From the IMG/VR virus record IMGVR_UViG_3300010399_000074, positions 1 to 27,037 of that record: a stretch of 27,037 nt of DNA. One strand, given 5' to 3'. Both the position numbers and the translations under genes were made by a program. The number at the start of each line of letters is the position of its first letter. The first letter of the stretch is position 1. Under the pieces are notes generated by a model, which did not search any database, had not been told where the DNA came from, and was given only the letters and a program-made list of their open reading frames with translations. This DNA is from a virus. This document shows, in pieces, positions 16,574-22,729 of the stretch.

Positions 16574-16851
16574 TACCTCTTATCCTCTCTGGCTTCCATG
16601 CGGATCACCATATCGCGGACCTCAGATAGGGTGGCCGCAATAGATTCGATTCGTTGGGATTGTTCCTTGAAGTCCTCTCGGCTGGGCATTTCTGCCGCCA
16701 CCTTCATTTCCAGACGGGCTAGACGGTCTTCTGCCGTCCGCATACGGGTATCGGCCTTGTCGGCCTCTTTGTCAGCCTTAGCGGCCATCCTCTGGACCCA
16801 GAAGACGGCAAAGGAGGCAATCAGGGTTGAGGCAAGCATCCACCAGTTCAT
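16573..16851 (-). CDS. Membrane-anchored coiled-coil protein (DUF2730-like)
   Basis: The protein has 92 residues: an N-terminal membrane helix (NWWMLASTLIASFAVFWV) followed by a charged coiled coil (KADKEADKADTRMRTAEDRL). This is the build of DUF2730-type phage proteins that often lie beside endolysin and holin genes. It is coupled to the endolysin by an ATGA overlap and to the next gene by TAATG. The function within lysis is unknown. Confidence 0.7.
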   Translation of the reverse strand: MNWWMLASTLIASFAVFWVQRMAAKADKEADKADTRMRTAEDRLARLEMKVAAEMPSREDFKEQSQRIESIAATLSEVRDMVIRMEAREDKR

Positions 16852-17369
16852 GAGCTGATCCCGAATAGCGCCTTGGCCTGGGCTAGCCTCTCCTTTCTGT
16901 CTTCCAGCCCATTATTACCGCCGTTGACCTTCTTGGTCACCCCGACGATATCATCAGCTTTGGCAAGAGGACGTACAGAGGGACGGCGGATGCACCAGTA
17001 CCATGCGGCTACTTCTACGGCGTCTGGCAGCTCGGCCAGCATTTCGGGATTCTTGACTGCGCGGTCATCACCATACTTCCACGTACTGTAGGCGGAATAG
17101 TTGGATCTTCCAGTATTCTGGATAAGCCCGCGCCCCTTGAATCGGACGCCATCACCCGGCTGGGTGTTCCCTAGGTCTTTTCGGCCTTCGTAGGCTTTCC
17201 CGCTGGCGTATTCGGTTGCCGTATTGAACCCATCGGATTCATGAGCTACCTGGGCGAGGAAATGGCATTTTTCCAGAGTCTCGACAATGCCAAACTGGAT
17301 GCAGGCCCGCTCTAGCGGCTCCGCATATTTCCCCGCACCCATTTTGGCGGCAACCGTCTCTGTACTCAT
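16848..17369 (-). CDS. Endolysin, glycoside hydrolase family 19-like
   Basis: The protein has 173 residues from the ATG at 17369. Longer starts would run into the tRNA-Trp-like gene. The conserved core HFLAQVAHESDGF...TEYASG...YEGR contains the two catalytic Glu expected for GH19 (Glu44 in AHES and Glu53 in TEYAS), followed by FKGRGLIQNTGRSNYS. It cleaves the glycan strands of peptidoglycan. No signal peptide or cell-wall-binding domain is present, so release depends on a holin. It is the first protein gene of the leftward late transcript after the tRNA-like genes. Confidence 0.9.
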   Translation of the reverse strand: MSTETVAAKMGAGKYAEPLERACIQFGIVETLEKCHFLAQVAHESDGFNTATEYASGKAYEGRKDLGNTQPGDGVRFKGRGLIQNTGRSNYSAYSTWKYGDDRAVKNPEMLAELPDAVEVAAWYWCIRRPSVRPLAKADDIVGVTKKVNGGNNGLEDRKERLAQAKALFGISS

Positions 17370-17429
17370 GCGGGGCGAAACCTGTTCTGGATGCTCGCAT
17401 GATACCCATATGGGCCAAGGGTGCAAGTT

Positions 17430-17504
17430 TGGCGAATGGGGAGGGACTCGAACCCCCACTTCCGGTTTTGGAGACCGGCGCTCTGCCAGTTGAGCTACCC
17501 AGAC
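17430..17504 (-). tRNA. tRNA-Trp (CCA anticodon) with a defective acceptor stem
   Basis: A cloverleaf is visible on the minus strand. The D arm is GCTC/GAGC. The anticodon stem CCGGT/ACCGG has loop CTCCAAA, giving anticodon CCA at 17471-17469. The T arm is GGGGG/CCCTC with loop TTCGAGT, and the 3' CCA is encoded at 17432-17430. The acceptor strands GTCTGGG and CCCATTC pair at five of seven positions; 2:71 (U-U) and 3:70 (C-U) do not pair. It is therefore either a tRNA that tolerates mismatches, a recombinant, or a decaying or mimic tRNA. Confidence 0.75.
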
Positions 17505-17610
17505 GTTTGGCGGAGAGTGCCGGAGCTGATCTCGGCTTAGTGCATTTGGATGGCGGATTTGCCTGACCCATCTGCCGCACCTTTTAACCCGTCAGCCCGG
17601 GGTTTCCTCT

Positions 17611-17722
17611 CCATAGCGGTGAAGCCTGACGGGATTCGAACCCGCGACCCCCAATGGCTCCGGCATTTCTGCCCAGCGGAACGGTGTTCTAACCAACTGA
17701 ACTACAAGCCTCACCGCTATGA
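17611..17722 (-). ncRNA. tRNA-like structure with extended acceptor helix and abnormal anticodon arm
   Basis: Minus-strand folding gives a canonical D arm (GTTC/GAAC, loop AGTTGGTTA), a canonical T arm (GCGGG/CCCGT, loop TTCGAAT, 17645-17629) and a 7-bp acceptor (AGGCTTG/CAGGCTT). The acceptor helix continues outward to about 18 bp (17705-17722 with 17611-17628, three G-U pairs). The nucleotides after the acceptor are CACC, so no normal CCA end is encoded. In place of a 7-nt anticodon loop there are 24 nt between weak stem strands CCGTT and ATTGG; they contain the hairpin GGCA-GAAA-TGCC. No standard anticodon can be assigned. Confidence 0.65.
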
Positions 17723-17896
17723 ATCCTGCTATCGGGACGCGGCAGGAACTACGCTCAACGTGACCGGGAATCCCCGATCCAATGCCCGACTCATCGTTGA
17801 ATAGGTGCCACGGTCCCAGCGGGGAGACTGAGCCGTGGCGGACGCTGCTAGACGGGAGGGGTTTCGTCGAACAGCGCCCGGGGAAACCATGCTGTC
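17723..17896. other. Structured non-coding leader upstream of the tRNA-like genes
   Basis: No protein gene is supported. The stretch holds several inverted repeats: GCCACGG/CCGTGGC at 17807-17839, enclosing TCCC-AGCG-GGGA at 17814-17825; GGTTTC/GAAACC at about 17859-17887; and a CGGG-GATT-CCCG hairpin near 17764-17776. It would be the 5' part of the transcript from the promoter at 17897-17924 and may be processed to release the tRNA-like RNAs. Confidence 0.5.
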
Positions 17897-17924
17897 ATCC
17901 TACCAATCCCCGTATTGCTGTCAA
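17897..17924 (-). promoter_or_regulatory. Sigma70-type promoter for the tRNA/lysis/virion transcript
   Basis: A perfect -35 TTGACA (17924-17919) and a -10 TAGGAT (17902-17897, 4 of 6) are separated by 16 nt on the minus strand. The -35 overlaps the TGA stop of the HTH gene. It points at the tRNA-like genes and everything downstream, so it is a candidate late or constitutive promoter. Confidence 0.55.
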
Positions 17925-18160
17925 GCGGCGGAAACGGGCTGACTGAAGAACACAGATACACCCAGCTTCTCCGCCAACGTCAGCAGGTACTCCAAGCGGA
18001 AGTTGGCCGCAGGACGACGCACGATCTCCGACACCTTCGGCTGACCGATACCCAGCTCCTGCGCAATGTCCTTCTGCGACCTCCCCGACGACTTGATGGC
18101 CTCTACTACGTCAGCGTGAACCTCTGTTCGCCACTGCTTTACCTTCTCGCTCTGAATCAT
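17921..18160 (-). CDS. XRE/HigA-type helix-turn-helix protein
   Basis: The protein has 79 residues. The HTH is GRSQKDIAQELGIGQPKVSEIVR (about 26-48), followed by FRLEYLLTLAEKLGVSV, the typical end of small XRE antitoxin-like regulators. The ATG overlaps the stop of the nuclease-like gene (ATGA), so the two are made together. It is the last gene of the early operon, and the late promoter begins at its stop codon, so it may act on that promoter. The target is inferred. Confidence 0.82.
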   Translation of the reverse strand: MIQSEKVKQWRTEVHADVVEAIKSSGRSQKDIAQELGIGQPKVSEIVRRPAANFRLEYLLTLAEKLGVSVFFSQPVSAA

Positions 18161-18474
18161 GACAAATCTACCTCCCTGACTTCCCAGCGTTTAGTTTTAG
18201 GATTCTTCCGCCATCCGTGGACGACGACCCGAATCCCTGCCTCTCGGATAGCGCCGATATGCTCACTATCCGCGATCTTCTTTACTCGATGTGCAATATG
18301 GTCAGCACTAGTTGTCTGCACCCCTAGAACCTCATCCCTGCGGATTGCCAGGATATCGATAATCCCCCACAGGTCTTTCCGGGTTTTGGTAAAGCTGTTG
18401 AATTTTTCGACTACTTCTGCAACATAGCCGTCCTTGCGCAGCTTGGTTAGGCTTCTTACGGTGGGACTACTCAT
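18157..18474 (-). CDS. PD-(D/E)XK nuclease-like protein
   Basis: The protein has 105 residues from the ATG at 18474 (TGATG overlap with the upstream gene). The segment DLWGIIDILAIRRDEVLGVQTTS fits a small PD-(D/E)XK fold: Asp in IDIL, then Glu and Gln-x-Thr in the following strand (E-x-x-G-V-Q-T-T). It is followed by AHRVKKIADSEHIGAIREAGIRVVVHGW. The motif lacks the usual Lys (Gln/Thr instead), as in several phage resolvase-like relatives. It could be a Holliday-junction or other structure-specific nuclease; the exact activity is unproven. Confidence 0.72.
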   Translation of the reverse strand: MSSPTVRSLTKLRKDGYVAEVVEKFNSFTKTRKDLWGIIDILAIRRDEVLGVQTTSADHIAHRVKKIADSEHIGAIREAGIRVVVHGWRKNPKTKRWEVREVDLS

Positions 18475-18794
18475 CACCGGCTAACCACTACTTCAGCATC
18501 AGGATACTGATTGCACGCTATTGCATAAGCGATGGCGAACTCCAGCAAATCTTTATATTCACCCCACCCATTCTCCGCATTGAACTTCTCAAGGCTTCTC
18601 TTATTTCTAAGCATTGAGATAATTCCAACCTCAAGGAAAAATGAAAGCTGCTTTGCCTTAGATAGGCCTGCCTCTTCAGGACACCATGCGGCAAAATAAA
18701 ACCCAGCCTCTTTAGCCATTTTCCCAAGATTATGGGTGATGTTTCTCTCGAAAACCTCCTCTCCATCAACTACGAGTGATACATCAAGGCTCAT
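18474..18794 (-). CDS. Conserved phage protein (NITHNLGKMA motif), unknown function
   Basis: The protein has 106 residues. MSLDVSLVVDGEEVFERNITHNLGKMAKEAGFYFAAW followed by ENGWGEYKDLLEFA is a pattern that recurs in many phage early regions, without a known role. DNA over this gene looks more AT-rich than its neighbours, suggesting separate acquisition. Both ends overlap their neighbours, so it is embedded in the operon. Confidence 0.8.
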   Translation of the reverse strand: MSLDVSLVVDGEEVFERNITHNLGKMAKEAGFYFAAWCPEEAGLSKAKQLSFFLEVGIISMLRNKRSLEKFNAENGWGEYKDLLEFAIAYAIACNQYPDAEVVVSR

Positions 18795-18961
18795 TTCTTT
18801 CCTCCCAGCTCCACGTCCCTAGACTTCCAACCCTTGCGCCAGTATTGGCGAAGCTCGCGTGCCTCTGAAATGATCCCATACAGCGGATTGTCGTACTCCC
18901 CGGCTCCACGCTCCCTGGCGTTACGGCCAGCTTGGTAGGCTTGGGATTGCTCAGTGTTCAC
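18791..18961 (-). CDS. Rmf/CrpP-like small protein
   Basis: The protein has 56 residues from the GTG at 18961, supported by GGAGG 5 nt upstream. The pattern AYQAGRNARERGAG...NPL...LRQYWRKGW is that of ribosome modulation factor and CrpP-like peptides (G-x-x-A-R, NPY, W-x-x-G-W). Rmf drives 100S ribosome hibernation; CrpP-type relatives have been linked to other activities. Which applies here is unknown. The reading frame is open upstream to GTG 19048, but that start lacks a ribosome binding site. Confidence 0.7.
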   Translation of the reverse strand: MNTEQSQAYQAGRNARERGAGEYDNPLYGIISEARELRQYWRKGWKSRDVELGGKK

Positions 18962-19093
18962 GGCCACCTCCAGCGGAGACGAATCTTCCCATTTCCGGAT
19001 TGGTGCCAGCCATGGAACTGCCAGTGCGTGTTGAATGTGACAGACCACATGTGCGTATACAGGCGGCTGGCCGCGTTCGGTTTTTGATTCCCG

Positions 19094-19441
19094 CTAAATG
19101 TCAGCATCGCCAGCCCCCAGGTACTCATTCTGCATACTTAACAGGTGTTCGTTTGATCCGAACATTGCGTGGAACGGCTTTGAACCCTCGGCCAAGCTCG
19201 GGCCGAACTCCACTCGCAGCTCAGCCAGTGACTTATCGAACATAGGACGCGCTTGGTGGTGCCAGAAACACAACCCGCAAGTGAGGTCATGGCGCTTCTT
19301 GCCCGCCGTGTGATGCCACTGCACGTACCCGCTGGCGGTCATGTCTATCCCTATCTGGAGGCACGCCATACATGGACCAGCGTGGATCATCCTGCGGCGG
19401 CGCTCGTCGGCCTTGGTCAGGGACTTGCCGGAGAAGGTCAT
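19094..19441 (-). CDS. Ref-like RecA-dependent HNH nuclease
   Basis: The protein has 115 residues with a strong AAGGAGG upstream. The Cys pair CMAC, then VQWHHTAGKKRHDLTCGLCFWHH, is the zinc-binding HNH arrangement of the phage P1 Ref (recombination enhancement function) family, which nicks or cuts at RecA-formed D-loops. The N-terminal basic stretch SLTKADERRRRMI fits DNA binding. It lies in the same operon as NinB, consistent with a recombination module. Confidence 0.82.
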   Translation of the reverse strand: MTFSGKSLTKADERRRRMIHAGPCMACLQIGIDMTASGYVQWHHTAGKKRHDLTCGLCFWHHQARPMFDKSLAELRVEFGPSLAEGSKPFHAMFGSNEHLLSMQNEYLGAGDADI

Positions 19442-19484
19442 TTCCGATCCTCCTTGGTCGGCGTCCCCGTAGACCTTCCCCGTT

Positions 19485-19700
19485 TCATCGCTGCCCGCTC
19501 ACGTGGCGCTGTGCTTCCTGAAACCCACGGTTCCAGGCTTCTACATCACCTGCATCCGTGAACTGACAGGCCGTAATGCCAGCAAGGTTGGCGTCGTAGC
19601 CAGCCTCAAAGATCATCAGGTGCGAGCTATAGCCGGAATTCCATGGGTAGGAATACTTTGCCATCGTCGGAATGTGCCTATAGTTTATCTCTGATCGCAT
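19485..19700 (-). CDS. Small protein, possibly Rmf-like
   Basis: The protein has 71 residues from the ATG at 19700 (GGAG 7-8 nt upstream, 16-nt overlap with the preceding gene). A 59-residue form from ATG 19664 is possible. The segment FEAGYDANLAGITACQF...VEAWNRGFQEAQ has the G-x-x-A and W-x-x-G-F spacing seen in Rmf-like peptides. The similarity is weaker than for the gene at 18791-18961. Confidence 0.6.
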   Translation of the reverse strand: MRSEINYRHIPTMAKYSYPWNSGYSSHLMIFEAGYDANLAGITACQFTDAGDVEAWNRGFQEAQRHVSGQR

Positions 19701-19870
19701 AGCCCTCTCCACCGCTCCACCTCTTTCTCGTAATGGTTGACCCGATCCTGGCGGACTACGCCCCAAAACTGCGGGTCCATCTTGGCTGTCTCTAGCGCTT
19801 CCTCAGCCGCCTTTAGCATTCTGGCTGGCGCGTGTTCGAATATGTCTAGGTTACGCCCCTGAGAGCGCAT
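19685..19870 (-). CDS. Small helical protein, unknown
   Basis: The protein has 61 residues from the ATG at 19870, chosen for the AGGAGG about 6 nt upstream. It is mostly one or two charged helices (ARMLKAAEEALETAK, then RQDRVNHYEKEVERWRGL). No family is recognised. It lies within the coupled early operon. Confidence 0.65.
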   Translation of the reverse strand: MRSQGRNLDIFEHAPARMLKAAEEALETAKMDPQFWGVVRQDRVNHYEKEVERWRGLCDQR

Positions 19871-19881
19871 ATCGCCTCCTG

Positions 19882-20091
19882 CTATCCCGGAGTTCTGCAA
19901 TAGCTACAGATCCGAATGTCTTCCCTTTTCCGATACTCATGAGATCCGCAGCAAGGACATTTATTTGAAGGCACTTTTGGCTTTCTAATCGACTTCATGC
20001 CTGTGTACGGCGTAATTGATGAAAGACTCTCTCTTAGCCTCATCATGGCCATATCGGCAATCATGTCTGTAGTAAGTATCTTGTTAGCCAT
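19882..20091 (-). CDS. Small zinc-ribbon protein
   Basis: The protein has 69 residues. Two Cys pairs (CPCCG and CSYC) in the C-terminal half should bind one zinc. The N-terminus MANKILTTDMIADMAMMRLRE is helical and oddly resembles the start of P22-type coat proteins, possibly by chance. The ATG overlaps the ninB-like stop by 8 nt. Function is unknown. Confidence 0.7.
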   Translation of the reverse strand: MANKILTTDMIADMAMMRLRESLSSITPYTGMKSIRKPKVPSNKCPCCGSHEYRKREDIRICSYCRTPG

Positions 20092-20470
20092 CCATATCTC
20101 TCGGATTAAACCCTAAGCCGATTAGTACAGTATCCGACCACCGGATTGGCTTTGCCTCCAACCCCTGCTCATCCGGGTGATCGCCTATCTGTACCGCCAT
20201 CGTGATCGCCTCTGACGCCTGAGACTTGGTTAGATCCTTGCTGCTACCACCTAGGTAGATGAATCCCGGTGCGCCTTGGCCTCTGTCGATACCTGGGAGC
20301 AACCGCCATCCTTTTACTGTTCCCGAAAGGATATGCCTAAAGTCATCCTTGGTTAGTCGCTGTCCGTGCCACCTGATATGCCTAGCCAGATCCCCGCAAA
20401 TTGCGTTGAGTAGGCGCTGCTGCTCGGGAGTCATCTTGGACTCGCCTTCCTGTTTCCAATCAGCGGTCAT
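20084..20470 (-). CDS. ninB: NinB-like recombination protein
   Basis: The protein has 128 residues from the ATG at 20470 (GGAAGG about 8 nt upstream); a start at 20434 is also possible. The block TKDDFRHILSGTVKGWRLLPG followed by DLTKSQASEAITMAVQIGDHPDEQG matches the NinB (lambda Orf) family. These proteins bind single-stranded DNA and help load recombinases in phage recombination. It overlaps the upstream gene by 11 nt. Confidence 0.88.
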   Translation of the reverse strand: MTADWKQEGESKMTPEQQRLLNAICGDLARHIRWHGQRLTKDDFRHILSGTVKGWRLLPGIDRGQGAPGFIYLGGSSKDLTKSQASEAITMAVQIGDHPDEQGLEAKPIRWSDTVLIGLGFNPRDMDG

Positions 20471-20876
20471 CCAAATCCCTTCCAAACACCCTGTAATGAC
20501 GCTTGTTAGCCAGAAATGCTTTTTGGCGGCACAGTTCGCAGCAATCTTTAGCGTTCAATGGGTTAACCAAGGCCTTTGACCTCCTAGTTACGTAGTAGCC
20601 GCACAAACACCGACATACATAACTACAGCCCTTTGCTCCACTTTTAGAGCCGATCACCTTTCCCAATACCGTTAAAGCACCCTGTTTCATACCCGCTTTG
20701 ATTGGTGAAAACGGGCTAACCGGATCATATGGGATTGGGTTCTTTGAATCGTCAGTCTGGATATGCTTGCTCGTAATCCAGAAGATGCCGGGCCTCACAA
20801 CCCGAGCCGCTACCCGATCAACTGGCGACCTGATTCCATCTAGAACCGTGTCGGTAGGTGAGGGATAGTCGCTCAT
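20460..20876 (-). CDS. Putative zinc-binding phage protein, unknown
   Basis: The protein has 138 residues from the ATG at 20876 (ATGA overlap). The C-terminal half has CSYVCRCLCGYYVTRRSKAL and then CCELCRQ, a Cys-rich element likely to bind zinc. This C-terminal pattern recurs in phage early proteins of unknown function. The first half is proline-rich with FWITSKHI. Confidence 0.78.
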   Translation of the reverse strand: MSDYPSPTDTVLDGIRSPVDRVAARVVRPGIFWITSKHIQTDDSKNPIPYDPVSPFSPIKAGMKQGALTVLGKVIGSKSGAKGCSYVCRCLCGYYVTRRSKALVNPLNAKDCCELCRQKAFLANKRHYRVFGRDLDDR

Positions 20877-21073
20877 GCCGTAACCACGTAGAATAGCTTT
20901 GCCGCAATACACACAGCCCCGATAGCAGCCACGAACTTGAACATCAGAACCTTCTTCCGGTCACTGGCCGCGCGCTGTTCAGCCTTTCGCTGAGCCACAC
21001 GGCAGTTCACAAGATACGTATCCGTATACTTCCCGGTCTTCAGATACTCGTTTGCGGCATGTTCGCTTCGCAT
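20873..21073 (-). CDS. Small C-terminally membrane-anchored protein
   Basis: The protein has 66 residues from the ATG at 21073 with GGGAG about 7 nt upstream. A charged helical N-terminus (CRVAQRKAEQRAASDRKK) is followed by one C-terminal membrane helix (FKFVAAIGAVCIAAKLFYVV). No function is recognised. Confidence 0.65.
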   Translation of the reverse strand: MRSEHAANEYLKTGKYTDTYLVNCRVAQRKAEQRAASDRKKVLMFKFVAAIGAVCIAAKLFYVVTA

Positions 21074-21164
21074 GACTGTCTCCCGTTGATGGGGTGATAT
21101 TGCGCTTATCCGGATAGTCCGTAAATAGCTTTGGTGGAACACTATGGCTGCACCGATAGAACAA

Positions 21165-21362
21165 TCAGAGGCTCACCACGCGGTCGCTGATCTTGGTCCC
21201 TCGCCAGCCCCGGAAGGCCCAGGGGATGCGCTGCTCAGCCAATGGCCTAGGCTTGGCTAGGCGAAGCTTGGTGATCCGTTCGCTATAGCCTACTGCTAGG
21301 GCTATCTCGGCTACTGAGCAGCGCTCAGCGTGGAGTAGGCGGATTGTCTCGGCCTTGGTCAC
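21165..21362 (-). CDS. Small helix-turn-helix protein
   Basis: The protein has 65 residues from the GTG at 21362, with AGGAGG 5-6 nt upstream. TKAETIRLLHAERCSVAEIALAVGYSERIT reads as a homeodomain-like HTH, followed by an Arg-rich tail. It overlaps the upstream gene by 38 nt. It could be a local regulator or a DNA-binding accessory protein. Confidence 0.68.
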   Translation of the reverse strand: MTKAETIRLLHAERCSVAEIALAVGYSERITKLRLAKPRPLAEQRIPWAFRGWRGTKISDRVVSL

Positions 21363-21579
21363 TTGGCCTCCTGTCGATCACGTATTGGTAGTAGGAGTTG
21401 GAAATCTTCCGGACCCCAGGGCCAGAAAAATCCGTCCAGCACAGGCAGTCGTTGTGTTCCGCATCAGGCTGCTTTGAGATGGAAGCGAAATCCGAAATGC
21501 CCAGAGCTTCCGCCAACTCACCCAGCGTCTCGCAATCTACTTCGTCGTTGTCGGTGATTACTCGGACTACGGTGCACAT
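21325..21579 (-). CDS. Hypothetical early protein
   Basis: The protein has 84 residues from the ATG at 21579 (TGATG overlap). The N-terminal part has the acidic helix DNDEVDCETLGELAEALG, followed by CLCWTDFSGPGVRKISNSYYQYVID. It is not recognised. The C-terminus overlaps the start region of the next gene. Confidence 0.7.
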   Translation of the reverse strand: MCTVVRVITDNDEVDCETLGELAEALGISDFASISKQPDAEHNDCLCWTDFSGPGVRKISNSYYQYVIDRRPSDQGRDNPPTPR

Positions 21580-21899
21580 CACTCATCCCTCCCAGCGAGG
21601 TCGGCGCGGATGTAGCGCAGGTGCTTCACTCCCGCAACATCCCAGCTTGGCTCGCTAGGAGACGTGCATTGCAGCGCCCCGCTGTCTGCGTACGTCAGCC
21701 ATACCTCATCCGGCCCAACCGGTTCGGCGATGACTCCATACTGAGTACGAAACCAGTCCCATACTGGATGATCCAATTCAACCCAGCGAGCCATTGGCTG
21801 GGTTGGCATGAGCGCCGACACCTTCCGCCCCTCCGCAGCCAACTGCATGACCCTGGCCTTACCTGCCGTCGTGCTTGTGTCGATAGGTTCTAGGTTCAT
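21579..21899 (-). CDS. Hypothetical early protein
   Basis: The protein has 106 residues with AAGGAG 7 nt before the ATG. It has several Trp residues (HPVWDWFRTQYG, DEVWLTYADSG) and an acidic C-terminus. Both ends overlap neighbours (ATGA/TGATG). No family is recognised. Confidence 0.75.
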   Translation of the reverse strand: MNLEPIDTSTTAGKARVMQLAAEGRKVSALMPTQPMARWVELDHPVWDWFRTQYGVIAEPVGPDEVWLTYADSGALQCTSPSEPSWDVAGVKHLRYIRADLAGRDE

Positions 21900-22150
21900 T
21901 GGGATTCTCCTTTTACTCGGGCGAGGGCGGCGTGCAAGCGCTTCACGTCCTCAGTTCGGACTTCGATACGGATTCGTTCAAGGCTGCTGTTGAAAGTGGC
22001 AAACGGCTGGCTCGCTTCAATCAGTTCGGCGACTGCCTTAATGGCGAACCCGAGTGCCTCAGCGGTCGGGTCCACGGGCCACTTGCTCTCAACCGATAGT
22101 ATTCGTGCGGCGTCTCCCATTGCCTCCAGCACCTCCACCGGCCCGCTCAT
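21896..22150 (-). CDS. Hypothetical early protein
   Basis: The protein has 84 residues, helical, with ATGA overlaps at both ends. It contains EALGFAIKAVAELIEASQPF and LERIRIEVRTEDVKRLHAAL. It is not recognised. Confidence 0.72.
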   Translation of the reverse strand: MSGPVEVLEAMGDAARILSVESKWPVDPTAEALGFAIKAVAELIEASQPFATFNSSLERIRIEVRTEDVKRLHAALARVKGESQ

Positions 22151-22428
22151 TCCAGAACCTCGCGATAGCGGACGGTTGACCAGTTTCTGTCCAGATCTTC
22201 TCCAGCCTCTGCCTCAGATGGATACGCAAAAGTTCCTTCAACACCATCGTCTCTTCGCCTCACCCAAATCTCCCGAGGCTCGGGCTTGATGCGGTAGCTG
22301 CTGGCTCGGAGGTTGAAGATAGGGTTTTCCAAATCCTCAAAACCGAACCCCTCGTCACACTGAATCACCTTGCCATCTGCCAACGCCTGCACCAGGGGCA
22401 GGTAGTCTTTTGCCGTTTCGCGGTTCAC
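22147..22428 (-). CDS. Conserved small phage protein (RIKPEPREIWV motif)
   Basis: The protein has 93 residues. The first half (VQALADGKVIQC...FNLRASSYRIKPEPREIWV) is a pattern common in short phage early proteins of unknown role. It is coupled by ATGA overlaps on both sides. Confidence 0.78.
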   Translation of the reverse strand: MNRETAKDYLPLVQALADGKVIQCDEGFGFEDLENPIFNLRASSYRIKPEPREIWVRRRDDGVEGTFAYPSEAEAGEDLDRNWSTVRYREVLE

Positions 22429-22622
22429 AGTTCCACCTCATCCCGAATGAAAGGGTAGTCAGGCTCGTCACCATCTTCGGTGTACGCTTCATGCATGCGC
22501 TCTCCAACTGCCGTCGTTCCCATCTTGTTGCGGAATCCGTAATGGGCAGTATCCGCATCGTCGGCGTCGTTTGTGATATATCCCTCGGTCCGCTCCTTGT
22601 TCCATATGATGATGTACTTCAT
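22425..22622 (-). CDS. Small acidic protein, first gene of the downstream early operon
   Basis: The protein has 65 residues from the ATG at 22622, with AAGGAG 8 nt upstream. It is strongly acidic overall (ITNDADDADTA, YTEDGDEPDYP). It is the first gene after the intergenic inverted repeats at 22663-22729 and couples (ATGA) into the following run of small genes. No family is recognised. Small acidic phage proteins sometimes mimic DNA, but there is no direct support here. Confidence 0.72.
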   Translation of the reverse strand: MKYIIIWNKERTEGYITNDADDADTAHYGFRNKMGTTAVGERMHEAYTEDGDEPDYPFIRDEVEL

Positions 22623-22662
22623 ATCTTTAACTCCTTGCACCTGTGGATTTGTCTACACAGTA

Positions 22663-22729
22663 CTAAAGCTATCGTTCCAGTTATAGGTAGGCTGGTAGAA
22701 CGGATTGTTCTATTTCAGGATAGCTTTAG
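22663..22729. repeat. Nested inverted repeats between two early operons
   Basis: A perfect 11-bp inverted repeat CTAAAGCTATC (22663-22673) / GATAGCTTTAG (22719-22729) encloses a second one, TAGAAC-GGATT-GTTCTA (22696-22712). The right outer arm lies in the last codons of the gene ending at 22715. The minus strand also shows TATAAC near 22680, a possible -10 without a clear -35. It may be an operator or terminator. Confidence 0.6.

Noticed and set aside
16848-17459. Longer endolysin with a start at 17459
   Set aside because: The start would lie inside the tRNA-Trp-like gene. The added residues (HSPNLHPWPIW) are unlike GH19 N-termini, and ATG 17369 fits the domain.
17550-17804. Plus-strand ORF of 84 residues
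   Set aside because: It crosses the tRNA-like structure and its leader, has no ribosome binding site and runs against all neighbouring genes.
18962-19093. Possible small gene between the Ref-like and Rmf-like genes (frames from ATG 19050 or GTG 19048)
   Set aside because: No ribosome binding site. The frame from GTG 19048 simply reads into the Rmf-like gene, whose GTG 18961 has a strong GGAGG.
19882-20091. Zinc-ribbon protein as a coat-protein remnant (N-terminus resembles P22-type coat)
   Set aside because: The similarity covers only about 20 residues, and the rest is a zinc ribbon. Chance or a shared helical style is enough to explain it.
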